Of a stretch of DNA of 64,000 nucleotides, positions 45,148-53,978 are shown one piece after another. The stretch comes from DASQPR01 sp963727415 (lineage in GTDB: Bacteria > Actinomycetota > Actinomycetes > Mycobacteriales > Micromonosporaceae). How positions within the stretch are numbered: the stretch's first letter is position 1; each line of letters opens with the position of its first letter. Under the pieces are notes generated by a model. That model was not told the origin of the DNA, did no database searches, and saw only the letters and a list, made by a program, of their open reading frames with translations. The stretch spans positions 1,116,001 through 1,180,000 of the forward strand of contig CAVSGF010000002.1 in the NCBI GenBank assembly GCA_963727415.1. The letters are read 5' to 3'. The position numbers and the translations under genes are program-made.

Positions 45148-45780
45148 ATGGTGCCGGAACTGCAACGATCGTTGCTTGACCTGCTGGACGAGGCCGGCAT
45201 CGCTCCGGGTCCGCTGCGGCCGGAGCGGATCGGGCTGACGCTCGGCGCCTGGGTGGACATCTGCCGTGGCTGGATGCGCGGAGCCGACGAGCTGTTCGAT
45301 CACCTGGTCGATGCGGTTCCATGGCATGCCGAGCGGCGGCAGATGTATGAGCGCGTGGTGGACGTACCGCGGTTGCTGTCGTTCTACGACGCCGACGCCC
45401 AACTGCCACACCCGGCGCTTACCTCGGCGCGCGCCGCGCTCGATGCCTTCTACCTGGACGAGCTGGGCGAGCCGTTCCGGACGGCGGGCCTATGTTTCTA
45501 CCGTGACGGCCGTGACAGCGTCGCGTGGCACGGCGACCGGATCGGCCGGGGTCAGACCGAGGACACCATGGTGGCGATCATCTCGGTGGGCGCACCGAGG
45601 GCGTTGCTGCTGAGGCCCCGGTTCGGGTCCGGTAGGACGTTGCGGTACGAACTGGGGCACGGCGACCTGATCGTGATGGGCGGAAGCTGCCAGCGCACCT
45701 GGGATCACGCGGTACCCAAGACGGCCAGGCCGGCCGGGCCCCGGATCAGCATCCAGTTCCGTCCGGCCGGCGTGCGCTAG
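45148..45780 (+). CDS. alkB: AlkB-type alpha-ketoglutarate-dependent dioxygenase
   Basis: The 210-residue protein has the double-stranded beta-helix core of AlkB. The Fe(II) ligands are His and Asp in SVAWHGDRIG and His in CQRTWDHAVPKT. The 2-oxoglutarate/substrate Arg pair is in GPRISIQFRP, and the nucleotide-recognition-lid residues are in AGLCFYRDGRD. It oxidatively removes alkyl groups from damaged bases in DNA or RNA. The N-terminal 90 residues (DICRGWMRGADELFDHLVDAVPW) match the actinobacterial subgroup. ATG 45148 is preferred; GTG 45142 is only two codons earlier. It stands alone, divergent from ndh. Confidence 0.93.
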   Translation: MVPELQRSLLDLLDEAGIAPGPLRPERIGLTLGAWVDICRGWMRGADELFDHLVDAVPWHAERRQMYERVVDVPRLLSFYDADAQLPHPALTSARAALDAFYLDELGEPFRTAGLCFYRDGRDSVAWHGDRIGRGQTEDTMVAIISVGAPRALLLRPRFGSGRTLRYELGHGDLIVMGGSCQRTWDHAVPKTARPAGPRISIQFRPAGVR

Positions 45781-45810
45781 TTAGTTAGTGGTTCGGATCG
45801 CGGGCCGGTT

Positions 45811-46439
45811 CTACCGGTATCGGAGGCCGACGGTAAGGCTCCAGATGAAGCCGACGATGCTGAGCCCGATCGCGACGTAGCCGAGCGTCGGCGAGTTGCT
45901 GAAGCGCCTGGCGTCCCGGATCGACAGGATCCCGAACACGATGCCGACGATCGGGCAGCAGATCAGCCCGACGATCATGCCGATGATGCCGTACAGCTGA
46001 GTGTGGTCATTCTGGCCGGTGCTGACCCCGGGCGGTGCCCCGGCCGGTTGCATGCCGTACTGCCCGGGTTGCTGGCCATACCCGGGCTGCTGGCCGTATC
46101 CCGGTTGGCCGTACCCGGGCGCTGGCCGTATCCCGGTTGGCCATACCCGGGCTGCTGCCCATAGCCCGGAGGTTGCGGGCCGTACCCGGGCTGCTGCCCA
46201 TAGCCCGGCGGTTGCTGGCCATACCCGGGTTGGCCGCCCTCCTGCTGGCCACCCCCTTGCTGGCCGCCCTCCTGCTGGCCGTAGCCCTGCGGGTAGTTCT
46301 GCGGATACGGCGAACCGGATGTTCCGTCCGAGTAGCCGCCTCCAGGCTGGTTGGACGGCGGCCCGGACGGGTAATTCGGCGGGGTGTTCGGTGGCACGTT
46401 CTCATCGCCCGACCACTCCGGCGGCGGATTCTGCGTCAT
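45811..46439 (-). CDS. Membrane protein with PGYGQ-repeat N-terminus (DUF4190-like), one frameshift
   Basis: The N-terminal part is a Gly/Gln/Pro/Tyr-rich disordered region (NYPQGYGQQ, then many QQPGYGQ units). The C-terminal part has two membrane helices (LYGIIGMIVGLICCPIVGIVFGI and LGYVAIGLSIVGFIWSLTVGL), the pattern of DUF4190-type actinobacterial proteins. The two halves are in different frames. Within the repeat, one base appears to be missing after 46120, and restoring it gives an uninterrupted PGYGQ series leading into the helices. ATG 46439 has GGAAGGA upstream. The break may be a sequencing slip or natural variation in the repeat. Function unknown; a low-complexity cytoplasmic tail on a small membrane protein. 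Confidence 0.7.
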
Positions 46440-46927
46440 CGCGTTCCTTCCCTGCACCCTCGCTCGCGCTCTGGGTCCGGCGCTCGCGCTCTAGACCCGG
46501 CTCTGGCGCCCAGACCGGCTCTGGCGCTCCCGGTCCGGCTCTCGTGCTCTGGGCCCCGGCTGGGCCTGGCTTTCGCGCTCCGGCTGTCCTCGACCGGTAG
46601 CGCCAACCGGAATCGCGGGCCTCTGGCCGGGTGGCCGGAGTCGAGACCGATCGCCGCCAGCATAAAGCGGACAATTTGCCAATACAGCGAATTGCCGCGA
46701 CCGTTTGGTCGGCGTCGTCTTGTTCGGGGGCTCGAGGAGGTTGGTCCCGGCTGAGATTCCCGGATCTTGCGGCCCGGATCTTGCGGCCGATCTTGCCGAA
46801 GGGGTCGTGCGGTAACCCGTTGGCTGCCTTCGCGACCGGCATCAGGCCTCCCCGGGTGTGGGGGACCGGCACCGCCGCGAGCACTATGGCGGCGATCACA
46901 CCACGGAACACATCGGCGGCAAACGAA
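46440..46927. other. 488-bp divergent spacer
   Basis: This lies upstream of the small membrane-protein gene (minus) and lon (plus). No gene is convincing. From 46454 to about 46583 there are degenerate direct repeats built on GGCTCTGGCGC and GCTCGCGCTCT. Near 46765-46795 CCCGGATCTTGCGG is partly duplicated. Confidence 0.55.
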
Positions 46928-46948
46928 CTTGAGCGTTGATGACTCAAT
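46928..46948 (+). promoter_or_regulatory. HAIR element (HspR operator) upstream of lon
   Basis: CTTGAGC-N7-ACTCAAT matches the HspR-associated inverted repeat CTTGAGT-N7-ACTCAAG at 12 of 14 positions. It ends 35 bp before the lon start. HspR repression of lon through HAIR sites is established in Streptomyces. Confidence 0.85.
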
Positions 46949-46983
46949 TTTGGCAAGCCTTCGATAAGCCGAGGTGGACATAG

Positions 46984-49326
46984 ATGACTACGCTTCCGGT
47001 CCTGCCCCTGACCGACCAAGTCCTACTGCCCGGAATGGTCGTCCCGGTGACGCTGGACGGCGCCACGCAGGCCGCCATCGACGCTGCCCGTACGTCCGGC
47101 AACGACACCGTCCTCGCGATCCCGCGGCTGGATGGCCAGTACGGCCCGGTTGGCACCGTCGCCACGATCGAGCAGGTCGGCCGGCTCAGCAGCGGTGAAC
47201 CGGCCGCGGTGATCCGGGGCGTGGAGCGGGCCCGGATCGGATCCGGCGTGCCCGGGCCCGGCGCCGCGCTATGGGTGGAGGCGGACCCGCTGGGTGGGTC
47301 GGCCGAGACCGGTAAGACCAAGGAACTGGCCCGCGAGTACAAGGCCCTGGTCGTCTCGCTGCTGCAGAAGCGCGAGGCGTGGCAGGTCATCGACGCGGTC
47401 GAGCGGATGACCGACCTCGAAGAGCTCGCCAACGCGGCCGGGTACGCGCCCTGGCTCACCGTGAAGCAGAAGGCTCAGCTGCTCGCCACCGAAGATCTGA
47501 CCGAGCGGTTCGAGCTGCTCGCCGGGTGGGTCAAGGACCACCTGGCGGAGCAGGAGGTCACCGAGAAGATCACCGAGGACGTCCGCGAGGGCATTGAGAA
47601 GACCCAGCGCGAGTTCGTGCTCCGTCAGCAGCTGGCCGCCATCCGCAAGGAGCTGGGTGAAGGCGAGCCGGACGGTACCGATGACTACCGGGCCCGCCTC
47701 GAGCGGGCCGAACTGCCGGAGAAGGTTCGCACGGCTGCCATGCGAGAGGTGGACCGGCTGGAGCGCAGCAGCGACCAATCGCCCGAGGCCGGTTGGATCC
47801 GCACCTGGTTGGACACGGTGCTGGAGATGCCGTGGAGCACACGTACCGATGACAACACCGACCTCACGGCGGCGCGAGAGGTGCTCGACGCCGATCACGC
47901 GGGTCTGTCCGACGTGAAGGACCGGATCCTGGAATACCTGGCGGTGCGCAACCGGCGGGCCAACCGCGGCCTGCACGTCGTGGGCGGCCGCGGCTCCGGC
48001 GCCGTCCTGGCGCTGGCCGGCCCTCCCGGCGTGGGCAAGACCAGCCTGGGTGAGTCGGTGGCACGGGCCCTTGGCCGGAAGTTCGTCCGGGTCGCGCTCG
48101 GCGGTATCCGCGACGAGGCGGAGATCCGTGGTCACCGGCGTACTTACGTGGGTGCCATGCCGGGTCGCATCGTCCGGGCGATCCGGGAAGCGGGATCGAT
48201 GAACCCGGTAGTGCTGCTGGACGAGGTCGACAAGGTCTCCGCGGGTTTCTCCGGCGATCCGGCCGCGGCCCTTCTGGAGGTGCTCGACCCGGCGCAGAAC
48301 CACACCTTCAGGGACCACTACCTGGAAGTCGACCTGGACCTATCGGACGTGCTGTTCCTGGCCACCGCGAACGTCATCGACAACATTCCGGGTCCGCTCC
48401 TGGACCGGATGGAGCTGGTCGCGCTCGACGGCTACACCGAGGACGAGAAGGTCGCCATCGCCCGGGACCACCTGTGGCCCCGGCAACTGGAGCGGGCCGG
48501 CCTGGACGACGCCGAGGTGACCATCACCGACGAAGCGCTACGCCGGGTGGCGGGCGACTACACCCGCGAGGCGGGCGTGCGGCAGCTGGAGCGGTCTCTG
48601 GCCCGGATCCTGCGCAAGGTCACCGTTGAGCTGGCCGATGCCGACCAGGTGATCAGCGTGAGGAACGGCGACCTGGTCAAGTATCTGGGCCGGCCACGGT
48701 TCGAGTTCGAGTCGGCGGAGCGGACCTCGGTGCCCGGTGTCGCGACCGGCCTGGCCGTCACGGGCGCCGGTGGCGACGTGCTCTTCATCGAGGCCACCGC
48801 GATGGACGGCGACTCCGGGCTCACCCTGACCGGCCAGCTCGGTGACGTGATGAAGGAGTCGGCGCAGATCGCGCTGTCATACCTGCGTTCGCACGCGGAG
48901 ACGGTCGGCATCGCGGCCGACGCGCTCACCGGACGGCGGTTGCACCTGCATGTTCCGGCCGGTGCGGTGCCCAAGGATGGTCCGAGCGCCGGTATCACCA
49001 TGGTGACAGCGCTGGCGTCGCTGGCCTCCGGTCGTCCGGTCCGTCCGGAGGTGGGCATGACCGGCGAGGTGACGCTGGCAGGTCGGGTGCTGCCGATCGG
49101 CGGGGTGAAGCAGAAGCTGCTCGCCGCGCACCGGGCCGGCCTCACCGAGGTCATCATCCCCAAGCGCAACGAGCCGGACCTTGACGATCTGCCCGAGGAG
49201 ATCCGCAAGGAGCTCACCGTGCACGTCGTCGGTGACGTCGCCGACGTGCTGGCCTTCGCGCTCCGCCCGGTCGGGTGGGTCGAGGAGGAGCTCAACCGCG
49301 GCGCCGATCTCGTCACGGCGGCCTGA
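46984..49326 (+). CDS. lon: ATP-dependent endopeptidase La (Lon)
   Basis: The 780-residue cytoplasmic protease has the three Lon parts: an N-terminal substrate domain (LPVLPLTDQVLLPGMVVPV, residues 1-200), a AAA+ module and a C-terminal Ser-Lys protease domain. The AAA+ module has Walker A GPPGVGKTS near 348 and LLDEVDKVS. The protease domain has PKDGPSAGITM with Ser668, and Lys711, spaced 43 residues apart as in E. coli. It degrades misfolded and regulatory proteins using ATP. GAGGTGG six bases before ATG 46984 fixes the start. The HAIR element upstream predicts heat-shock derepression through HspR. It is monocistronic. Confidence 0.97.
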   Translation: MTTLPVLPLTDQVLLPGMVVPVTLDGATQAAIDAARTSGNDTVLAIPRLDGQYGPVGTVATIEQVGRLSSGEPAAVIRGVERARIGSGVPGPGAALWVEADPLGGSAETGKTKELAREYKALVVSLLQKREAWQVIDAVERMTDLEELANAAGYAPWLTVKQKAQLLATEDLTERFELLAGWVKDHLAEQEVTEKITEDVREGIEKTQREFVLRQQLAAIRKELGEGEPDGTDDYRARLERAELPEKVRTAAMREVDRLERSSDQSPEAGWIRTWLDTVLEMPWSTRTDDNTDLTAAREVLDADHAGLSDVKDRILEYLAVRNRRANRGLHVVGGRGSGAVLALAGPPGVGKTSLGESVARALGRKFVRVALGGIRDEAEIRGHRRTYVGAMPGRIVRAIREAGSMNPVVLLDEVDKVSAGFSGDPAAALLEVLDPAQNHTFRDHYLEVDLDLSDVLFLATANVIDNIPGPLLDRMELVALDGYTEDEKVAIARDHLWPRQLERAGLDDAEVTITDEALRRVAGDYTREAGVRQLERSLARILRKVTVELADADQVISVRNGDLVKYLGRPRFEFESAERTSVPGVATGLAVTGAGGDVLFIEATAMDGDSGLTLTGQLGDVMKESAQIALSYLRSHAETVGIAADALTGRRLHLHVPAGAVPKDGPSAGITMVTALASLASGRPVRPEVGMTGEVTLAGRVLPIGGVKQKLLAAHRAGLTEVIIPKRNEPDLDDLPEEIRKELTVHVVGDVADVLAFALRPVGWVEEELNRGADLVTAA

Positions 49327-49429
49327 CCGATCGCGGTTTGCTCCGGGCCGCTCGGCTCGGCGAACGCGCGACCCGCCAGCCCGTGATCCGGAAGGGATAC
49401 CTACCAAAACGGTGGGAAACCCGTCCGGA

Positions 49430-50875
49430 TCACCCTGGCCGGACCCACAGCGCGATCGCCGAACCGTGCAGCCGAGCCGTGTACTGCCAGACGAAGCCCG
49501 CGTCGTGTAGCGCCTGGAAGATCTGCCGCTCGCGGTTGCGGTAGCCGGTCTCGCCACCGGGCCAGATGAAGTACTTCACCGTCCACACCCGATCGATGCC
49601 GGCGAGGCGTGCGGGCACATCGGCCGCGGCGACATCGGTACCCGAGATGGTCGCCGACTCGACCGGTGTGGAGGCGACCGTCACGTCGATCAGGGACGCG
49701 TACGGGGCCGGATAGGCCGCCGCCAGATATCGCTGGCCCGGCGCGACGTATATGACGCCGTCGCCGGGCTCCTGGTTGGTGCTCAGGAATCGCGCGACCG
49801 CCCGCAGATCGTTGACGCCCGAGACACCGGCCGGGTGGTACCGGATCGCGTTCTGCTCCGGCAGGCCGGCCGTCACCAGTACGGCGAGCACGGGCACCAT
49901 CAGCCACCACCGCAGCCGGTCCAGTGCGGCGCCGGCCAGCAGCGCCAGTGCCGGCACGCAGTAGGCGACGTAGCGGAACGCGTATAGCGGGTGCACCACG
50001 GAGCCGGCCATCAGCAGCGCCGGTGGCAGCAGCAACCACGGCGCCGCGACCATGAACAGGCGAGGTCCGTGCCGGACCCGGTCGCGATACCCGAAGGCGA
50101 CGAGCACCGCGCTCGCGCCCAGCAGAAACGCGCCGCCGGCGAGCGCCACCAGCAAATCAAGCACGACTTGCCAGTTCGGTGGCCGGATCCACGCGGCCGT
50201 GCCCCGCTGGGCGACCACCAGGTGGATCAGCGGGGTCAGTGCCGTGATCGCGATCGCCGAGCAGCCTGCCCACCACGCGACCGGCCGCCAGCTACGGCGG
50301 CGCCGGGCGACCACTGCCACGACCACCGCGTACGCCGGCAGGATCAGCACTACGAAAAGGTGCATCGCCACGGCGACCAGGAGAATCACGGCGTACGCGA
50401 TCCAGGCCAGGCGTGGCCGGGGTCCGGTCAGCGCCGCCAGCAAGGTCATGGTCAGCCCGACGACGAGTGCGTACACCAGGCCGTACGGGCGGGCATCCTG
50501 GGCGTACTGTGACGCGGCCGGTGCGCAGGCGAATAGCAGCCCGGCCAGCAGACCGGCCCGGCGTGACTGCAACGCCTCGCCGAGCAGCGCGACCAGGCCG
50601 GCGGCGATCGCGGTGCCGATCAGCGACGGCACCCGCACGGCGGTGGCGCCGGAGCCGAACGGCACCACAACGAAGTGCATGGCGAGGTAGTAGACGCCAT
50701 GAACGGCGTCAACGTGGCGGATGGTCTCGATGATGTCGCCGACGCCGCGCCGGGCGACGCCGACGGTGACCGCCTCGTCGTTACTGAGCGGAACCCGGGT
50801 GAACGCCCAGAGACCGACCAGGACGGTGACCGCGGCTGGCACCAGGAACTGCACGACCCGGCTCCACACCCGCAC
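49430..50875 (-). CDS. GT-C-type membrane glycosyltransferase (GT39/ArnT-like)
   Basis: The 481-residue protein has about ten to eleven hydrophobic helices. The first extracytoplasmic loop carries an acidic catalytic-type residue (RVPLSNDEAVTVGVARRG), followed by HGVYYLAMHF, SQYAQDARPYGLVYAL and a C-terminal soluble domain (from about 365). The pattern is that of dolichyl- or polyprenyl-phosphate-sugar-dependent GT-C enzymes such as PMT or ArnT, which transfer sugars on the outer face of the membrane. Acceptor and sugar are unknown. It is convergent with lon, and alone on its strand. Confidence 0.85.
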   Translation of the reverse strand: MRVWSRVVQFLVPAAVTVLVGLWAFTRVPLSNDEAVTVGVARRGVGDIIETIRHVDAVHGVYYLAMHFVVVPFGSGATAVRVPSLIGTAIAAGLVALLGEALQSRRAGLLAGLLFACAPAASQYAQDARPYGLVYALVVGLTMTLLAALTGPRPRLAWIAYAVILLVAVAMHLFVVLILPAYAVVVAVVARRRRSWRPVAWWAGCSAIAITALTPLIHLVVAQRGTAAWIRPPNWQVVLDLLVALAGGAFLLGASAVLVAFGYRDRVRHGPRLFMVAAPWLLLPPALLMAGSVVHPLYAFRYVAYCVPALALLAGAALDRLRWWLMVPVLAVLVTAGLPEQNAIRYHPAGVSGVNDLRAVARFLSTNQEPGDGVIYVAPGQRYLAAAYPAPYASLIDVTVASTPVESATISGTDVAAADVPARLAGIDRVWTVKYFIWPGGETGYRNRERQIFQALHDAGFVWQYTARLHGSAIALWVRPG

Positions 50876-51113
50876 GAACGCGAGCCTATGGGCTGCTCTC
50901 GTTCACCATCGGTGATATGCGAAACACGATCGGCTGTCGGAACGCTGATGGGACATAAATTCGGAACGGTTCTTCCGATCGGCCGCTAGACCTCAATACC
51001 CCCGATAGGCACCCCAATACACCCGGATAGACGCGGTCGGCGGCCCGCGCGGCCTCCGATGGCATACCTTCCCGGCCTAGCCAGCCACCCGGGGATGCGG
51101 ATCTACTAGGGCG

Positions 51114-52202
51114 ATGGACGCTGGATCAACCAACACCGGATCTGCCGCACCGGGGACTTTCACACCCGGGGCCACGGGCGCCAAGCGAGTTCTCATTCTC
51201 GGTGGGAACGGCTGGCTCGGCCGGCACCTGGCCGAGTTTGCGCTCGCATCCGGTCATCATGTGACCTGCCTGGCCCGCGGGGTGTCCGGTCAGATGCCGA
51301 TCGGGACAGAGGTGGTTATCGCTGACCGGGACGCCGACGCGGCACTCGACCAGGTCGGCTCCCGCTCCTGGGATCTCGTCATCGACGTGTCCCGTCAGCC
51401 GGGACAGGTACGCCGGGCGGTGCGGTCGCTGGCACCGCGCACCGACATGTACGCCTTCGTGTCATCCGGGAGCGTATATGCCGATACCAGCCGGCCGGGC
51501 GCGAGCGAGGACGCTCCGGTACTGGCCCCGCTAGCCGCCGACGTGATGCCGGGCATGGAGTTCTACGGCGAGGCGAAGGTCGCCTGTGAGCAGGCCGTGC
51601 TGGCGGCGTTCGGGCCGGACCGGTCGCTGATCGCGCGAGCCGGGCTGATCGGCGGTCCGGGTGACGAGACCACCCGCAGCGGCTACTGGCCGCTCCGGTT
51701 CGCGCGGCCGTCGAATCCGGCCGGGCAGGTTCTGGTGCCGGATACGCCGGATCTGATGATCCAGCTGATCGACGTACGGGACTTGGCCGCGTGGCTGGTA
51801 CGCGCGGGTTGCGACCGACGTCCGGGAACGTTCAACGCGGTCGGCGAGCCGATGCCGCTGCCGGAGCATCTCCAGGTGGCCCAGCGGACGGCGGGCTTCA
51901 CCGGAAGCGTGATCCCGGTACCGCCCGGGTGGCTGGCCGAGCGGCAGGTCGCCTTCTGGATGGGACCGCGCTCGCTGCCGCTGTGGCTGCCGCTGCCGGA
52001 CTATGCCGGATTCGGCGCCCGCGATGGTTCGCGCGCCCGGGCGGCCGGGCTGTCCACCCGGCCGCTGGCCGTGACGCTGCGCGACACTCTCGAATGGGAG
52101 CTGACGCGCCCGCCCGGCACCAGTCGCGGGGCCGGGCTCACCGATGCCGAAGAGCGAGACCTGCTGGCCGTGGTCGCCACCGTCGATGGGCAGAACACTT
52201 AG
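51114..52202 (+). CDS. NAD-dependent epimerase/dehydratase family protein
   Basis: The 362-residue extended SDR-like protein has the Rossmann start RVLILGGNGWLGRHLAEFAL at about residue 24, AFVSSGSVYAD, the active-site FYGEAKVACEQAV (Tyr/Lys), and DVRDLAAWLVRAG. It resembles the isoflavone-reductase/plastid RNA-binding-type branch of NAD-dependent epimerases common in actinomycetes; the substrate is not predictable. The first 23 residues (MDAGSTNTGSAAPGTFTPGA) are low complexity. Upstream, CATAAAT (50954-50960) is a possible -10, overlapped by the inverted repeat TCGGAA-N6-TTCCGA (50961-50978), a candidate operator. The stop codon TAG opens a tandem repeat shared with the convergent gene. Confidence 0.85.
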   Translation: MDAGSTNTGSAAPGTFTPGATGAKRVLILGGNGWLGRHLAEFALASGHHVTCLARGVSGQMPIGTEVVIADRDADAALDQVGSRSWDLVIDVSRQPGQVRRAVRSLAPRTDMYAFVSSGSVYADTSRPGASEDAPVLAPLAADVMPGMEFYGEAKVACEQAVLAAFGPDRSLIARAGLIGGPGDETTRSGYWPLRFARPSNPAGQVLVPDTPDLMIQLIDVRDLAAWLVRAGCDRRPGTFNAVGEPMPLPEHLQVAQRTAGFTGSVIPVPPGWLAERQVAFWMGPRSLPLWLPLPDYAGFGARDGSRARAAGLSTRPLAVTLRDTLEWELTRPPGTSRGAGLTDAEERDLLAVVATVDGQNT

Positions 52203-52256
52203 CCATCACGTCCAAGCCATCACGTCCAAGCCATCACATCCAAGCCATCACATCGA
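52201..52256. repeat. 14-bp x 4 tandem repeat spanning both convergent stop codons
   Basis: The four units are AGCCATCACGTCCA (two), AGCCATCACATCCA and AGCCATCACATCGA. The first begins on the AG of the epimerase TAG stop. The last contains the TGA stop (minus strand, 52248-52250) of the D-amino-acid oxidase-like gene, so the whole space between the two genes is repeat. Confidence 0.95.
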
Positions 52257-53180
52257 GTTGCCGAGGAGGGCGGCCACGTCGGCGGCGCACCCGGCGGCCA
52301 GCGTCACCCCTGCACCGCCGTGGCCGTAGCAGTGCACCACCGGCCGTCCGGACGGCAACGTGCCGCGGTCCAGGCGTACCGCCGGGCGACCCGGCCGAAG
52401 TCCGACCCGGTGGGCCACGACTCGTGCGGTGGCCACCTCCGGGACGAGCGCGGCGCATCGGTCACGAATAGCCTCGGCGGTTGAGGGGTCGGGGACGGTG
52501 CCCTCGGCTCCATCCACCGCCGTGCCACCGAGTACCACGGTCTCCGTGCGCGGGATCACGTAGGTGAGGTCGACATCGGACTCGTCCAGAGTCCACTCGG
52601 TGAGGCCGAATTGCTCGACGATGACGACCTGGCCGCGGATCGGCGCCATGGTGCGGTCCCCGGCCAGTTCGCGGGCGCCGAGTCCGCTGCAGTTGACAAC
52701 CGCGTCTCCGGGCACCTCGTCGAGGTCGGTGACGTGGCCGATGGTGACCGGCACACCGGCCGCGGCGGCGCGCCCGGCCAGCCAGTTCAGGTACACCGGC
52801 ATGTCGATGACCGGGACGGTCATGGCGAACCCGTCCGCGTATCCACCCGGCAGTTGCACGGCTCGCCGCAGGCTGGGCACGGCATCCTTCCACCAGGGGT
52901 CGGGCGCCGGTTCGCGGCACAGCTCGCGTCCGGCCCGCATGGTGACCCCGGTCTCCAGCCGCCCGGCCAGGCCGGCCAGAATCCGGTACGTCTCGGCCGA
53001 CCAGCGGGTCACCTCCGCTTCCGGGTACGCCCGGTACGGGTACCACATCGCCGCCGCGACCGCGGATGTGGTGTCCAGCGGCCCGGCCGCCGCCTGGATG
53101 CGAACCTGGTGCCCGGCGGCGGTCAGCCGGTCGGCGACGGTTAGCCCGATGACGCCCGCGCCCACGATGGTGATACGCAT
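52248..53180 (-). CDS. FAD-dependent D-amino-acid oxidase family protein
   Basis: The 310-residue flavoprotein begins with the FAD motif ITIVGAGVIGLTVADRLTAAG. It has SAVAAAMWYPYRAYP after the first strand, VVNCSGLGARELAGD in the middle and VVHCYGHGGAGVTLAAGCA at the C-terminus, all DAAO-type. It should deaminate a D-amino acid (or another amine) to a keto acid with hydrogen-peroxide formation. ATG 53180 starts at the conserved strand; the frame is open to 53219. The stop lies in a tandem repeat, and the next gene upstream on this strand is the Sua5/YrdC gene 136 bp away. Confidence 0.9.
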   Translation of the reverse strand: MRITIVGAGVIGLTVADRLTAAGHQVRIQAAAGPLDTTSAVAAAMWYPYRAYPEAEVTRWSAETYRILAGLAGRLETGVTMRAGRELCREPAPDPWWKDAVPSLRRAVQLPGGYADGFAMTVPVIDMPVYLNWLAGRAAAAGVPVTIGHVTDLDEVPGDAVVNCSGLGARELAGDRTMAPIRGQVVIVEQFGLTEWTLDESDVDLTYVIPRTETVVLGGTAVDGAEGTVPDPSTAEAIRDRCAALVPEVATARVVAHRVGLRPGRPAVRLDRGTLPSGRPVVHCYGHGGAGVTLAAGCAADVAALLGNSM

Positions 53181-53315
53181 GGCACCAGATGATGCACCCC
53201 CGGACACCGGCCTTCCCACCAGGGGCCCGTATGGCCGTTCTTCAGCTCCGTCGTCCGCTAACGGGAATCCGGACCACCATTGACCTCGCTGGCACGGACG
53301 CCGGCTCGTCCTGGC

Positions 53316-53936
53316 CTACTCGAACCGGCTCGGATCACCCGCACCGACCCGCAGCACCTCGGGCTCATCGCTGGACAGGTCGATGACCGTGGTCGGCTCG
53401 GTCCCGCAGGCTCCGGCGTCGACGATGGCATCGACCGCGTGATCGATGCGGTCGCGGATCTCCCATGCCTGGGTCATGGGCTCCTCATCGCCGGGCAGCG
53501 TCAGGGTCGTCGACAGCATCGGTTCGCCGAGGGCTTTGAGAAGGGCCTGGGTCACGGCGTTATCGGTGATGCGAACGCCCACTGTGTGCTTCTTCGGATG
53601 CATCAGCCGGCGCGGCACTTCGCGGGTGGCCGGGAGGATGAACGTGTAGCTTCCGGGCGTTGCCGCCTTCAGCAGCCGGAACACCGGATTGCTGAGCTTG
53701 ACGAACTGGCCGAGCTGAGCGAAGTCGACGCACATCAGGGTGAAGTGATGACGATCGTCCAGATGCCGGATCTCCCGGATCCGGCGCAGGCCGTCGGCAT
53801 TGCCGAGCTGACAGCCGAGCGCGTAGCAGGAATCGGTTGGGTAGGCGATCAGGCCGCCACCCCGGATGATCTGGACGATCTGGTCCACCAACCGCGGTTG
53901 CGGGTTGTCCGGATGCACGTCAAAGTAGCGGGCCAC
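53316..53936 (-). CDS. Sua5/YciO/YrdC-type protein (threonylcarbamoyl-AMP synthase family)
   Basis: The 206-residue protein has the YrdC-like fold signatures: GGGLIAYPTDSCYALGC near residue 26, RHHFTLMCVDFAQLGQFVKL, PGSYTFILPATREVPRRL and TVGVRITDNAVTQALL. Family members make threonylcarbamoyl-AMP for the tRNA t6A37 modification. This sequence is closer to the shorter YciO-type branch, whose role is less certain, so I leave the gene symbol blank. The KKHTVGVR motif that binds ATP is present. It lies between the kinase and oxidase genes on the same strand, with gaps of 42 and 135 bp. Confidence 0.88.
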   Translation of the reverse strand: MARYFDVHPDNPQPRLVDQIVQIIRGGGLIAYPTDSCYALGCQLGNADGLRRIREIRHLDDRHHFTLMCVDFAQLGQFVKLSNPVFRLLKAATPGSYTFILPATREVPRRLMHPKKHTVGVRITDNAVTQALLKALGEPMLSTTLTLPGDEEPMTQAWEIRDRIDHAVDAIVDAGACGTEPTTVIDLSSDEPEVLRVGAGDPSRFE

Positions 53937-53978
53937 GCCCCCGAGCGTATGGCATCGCCGGCTGGCCGGCCGGACGAC

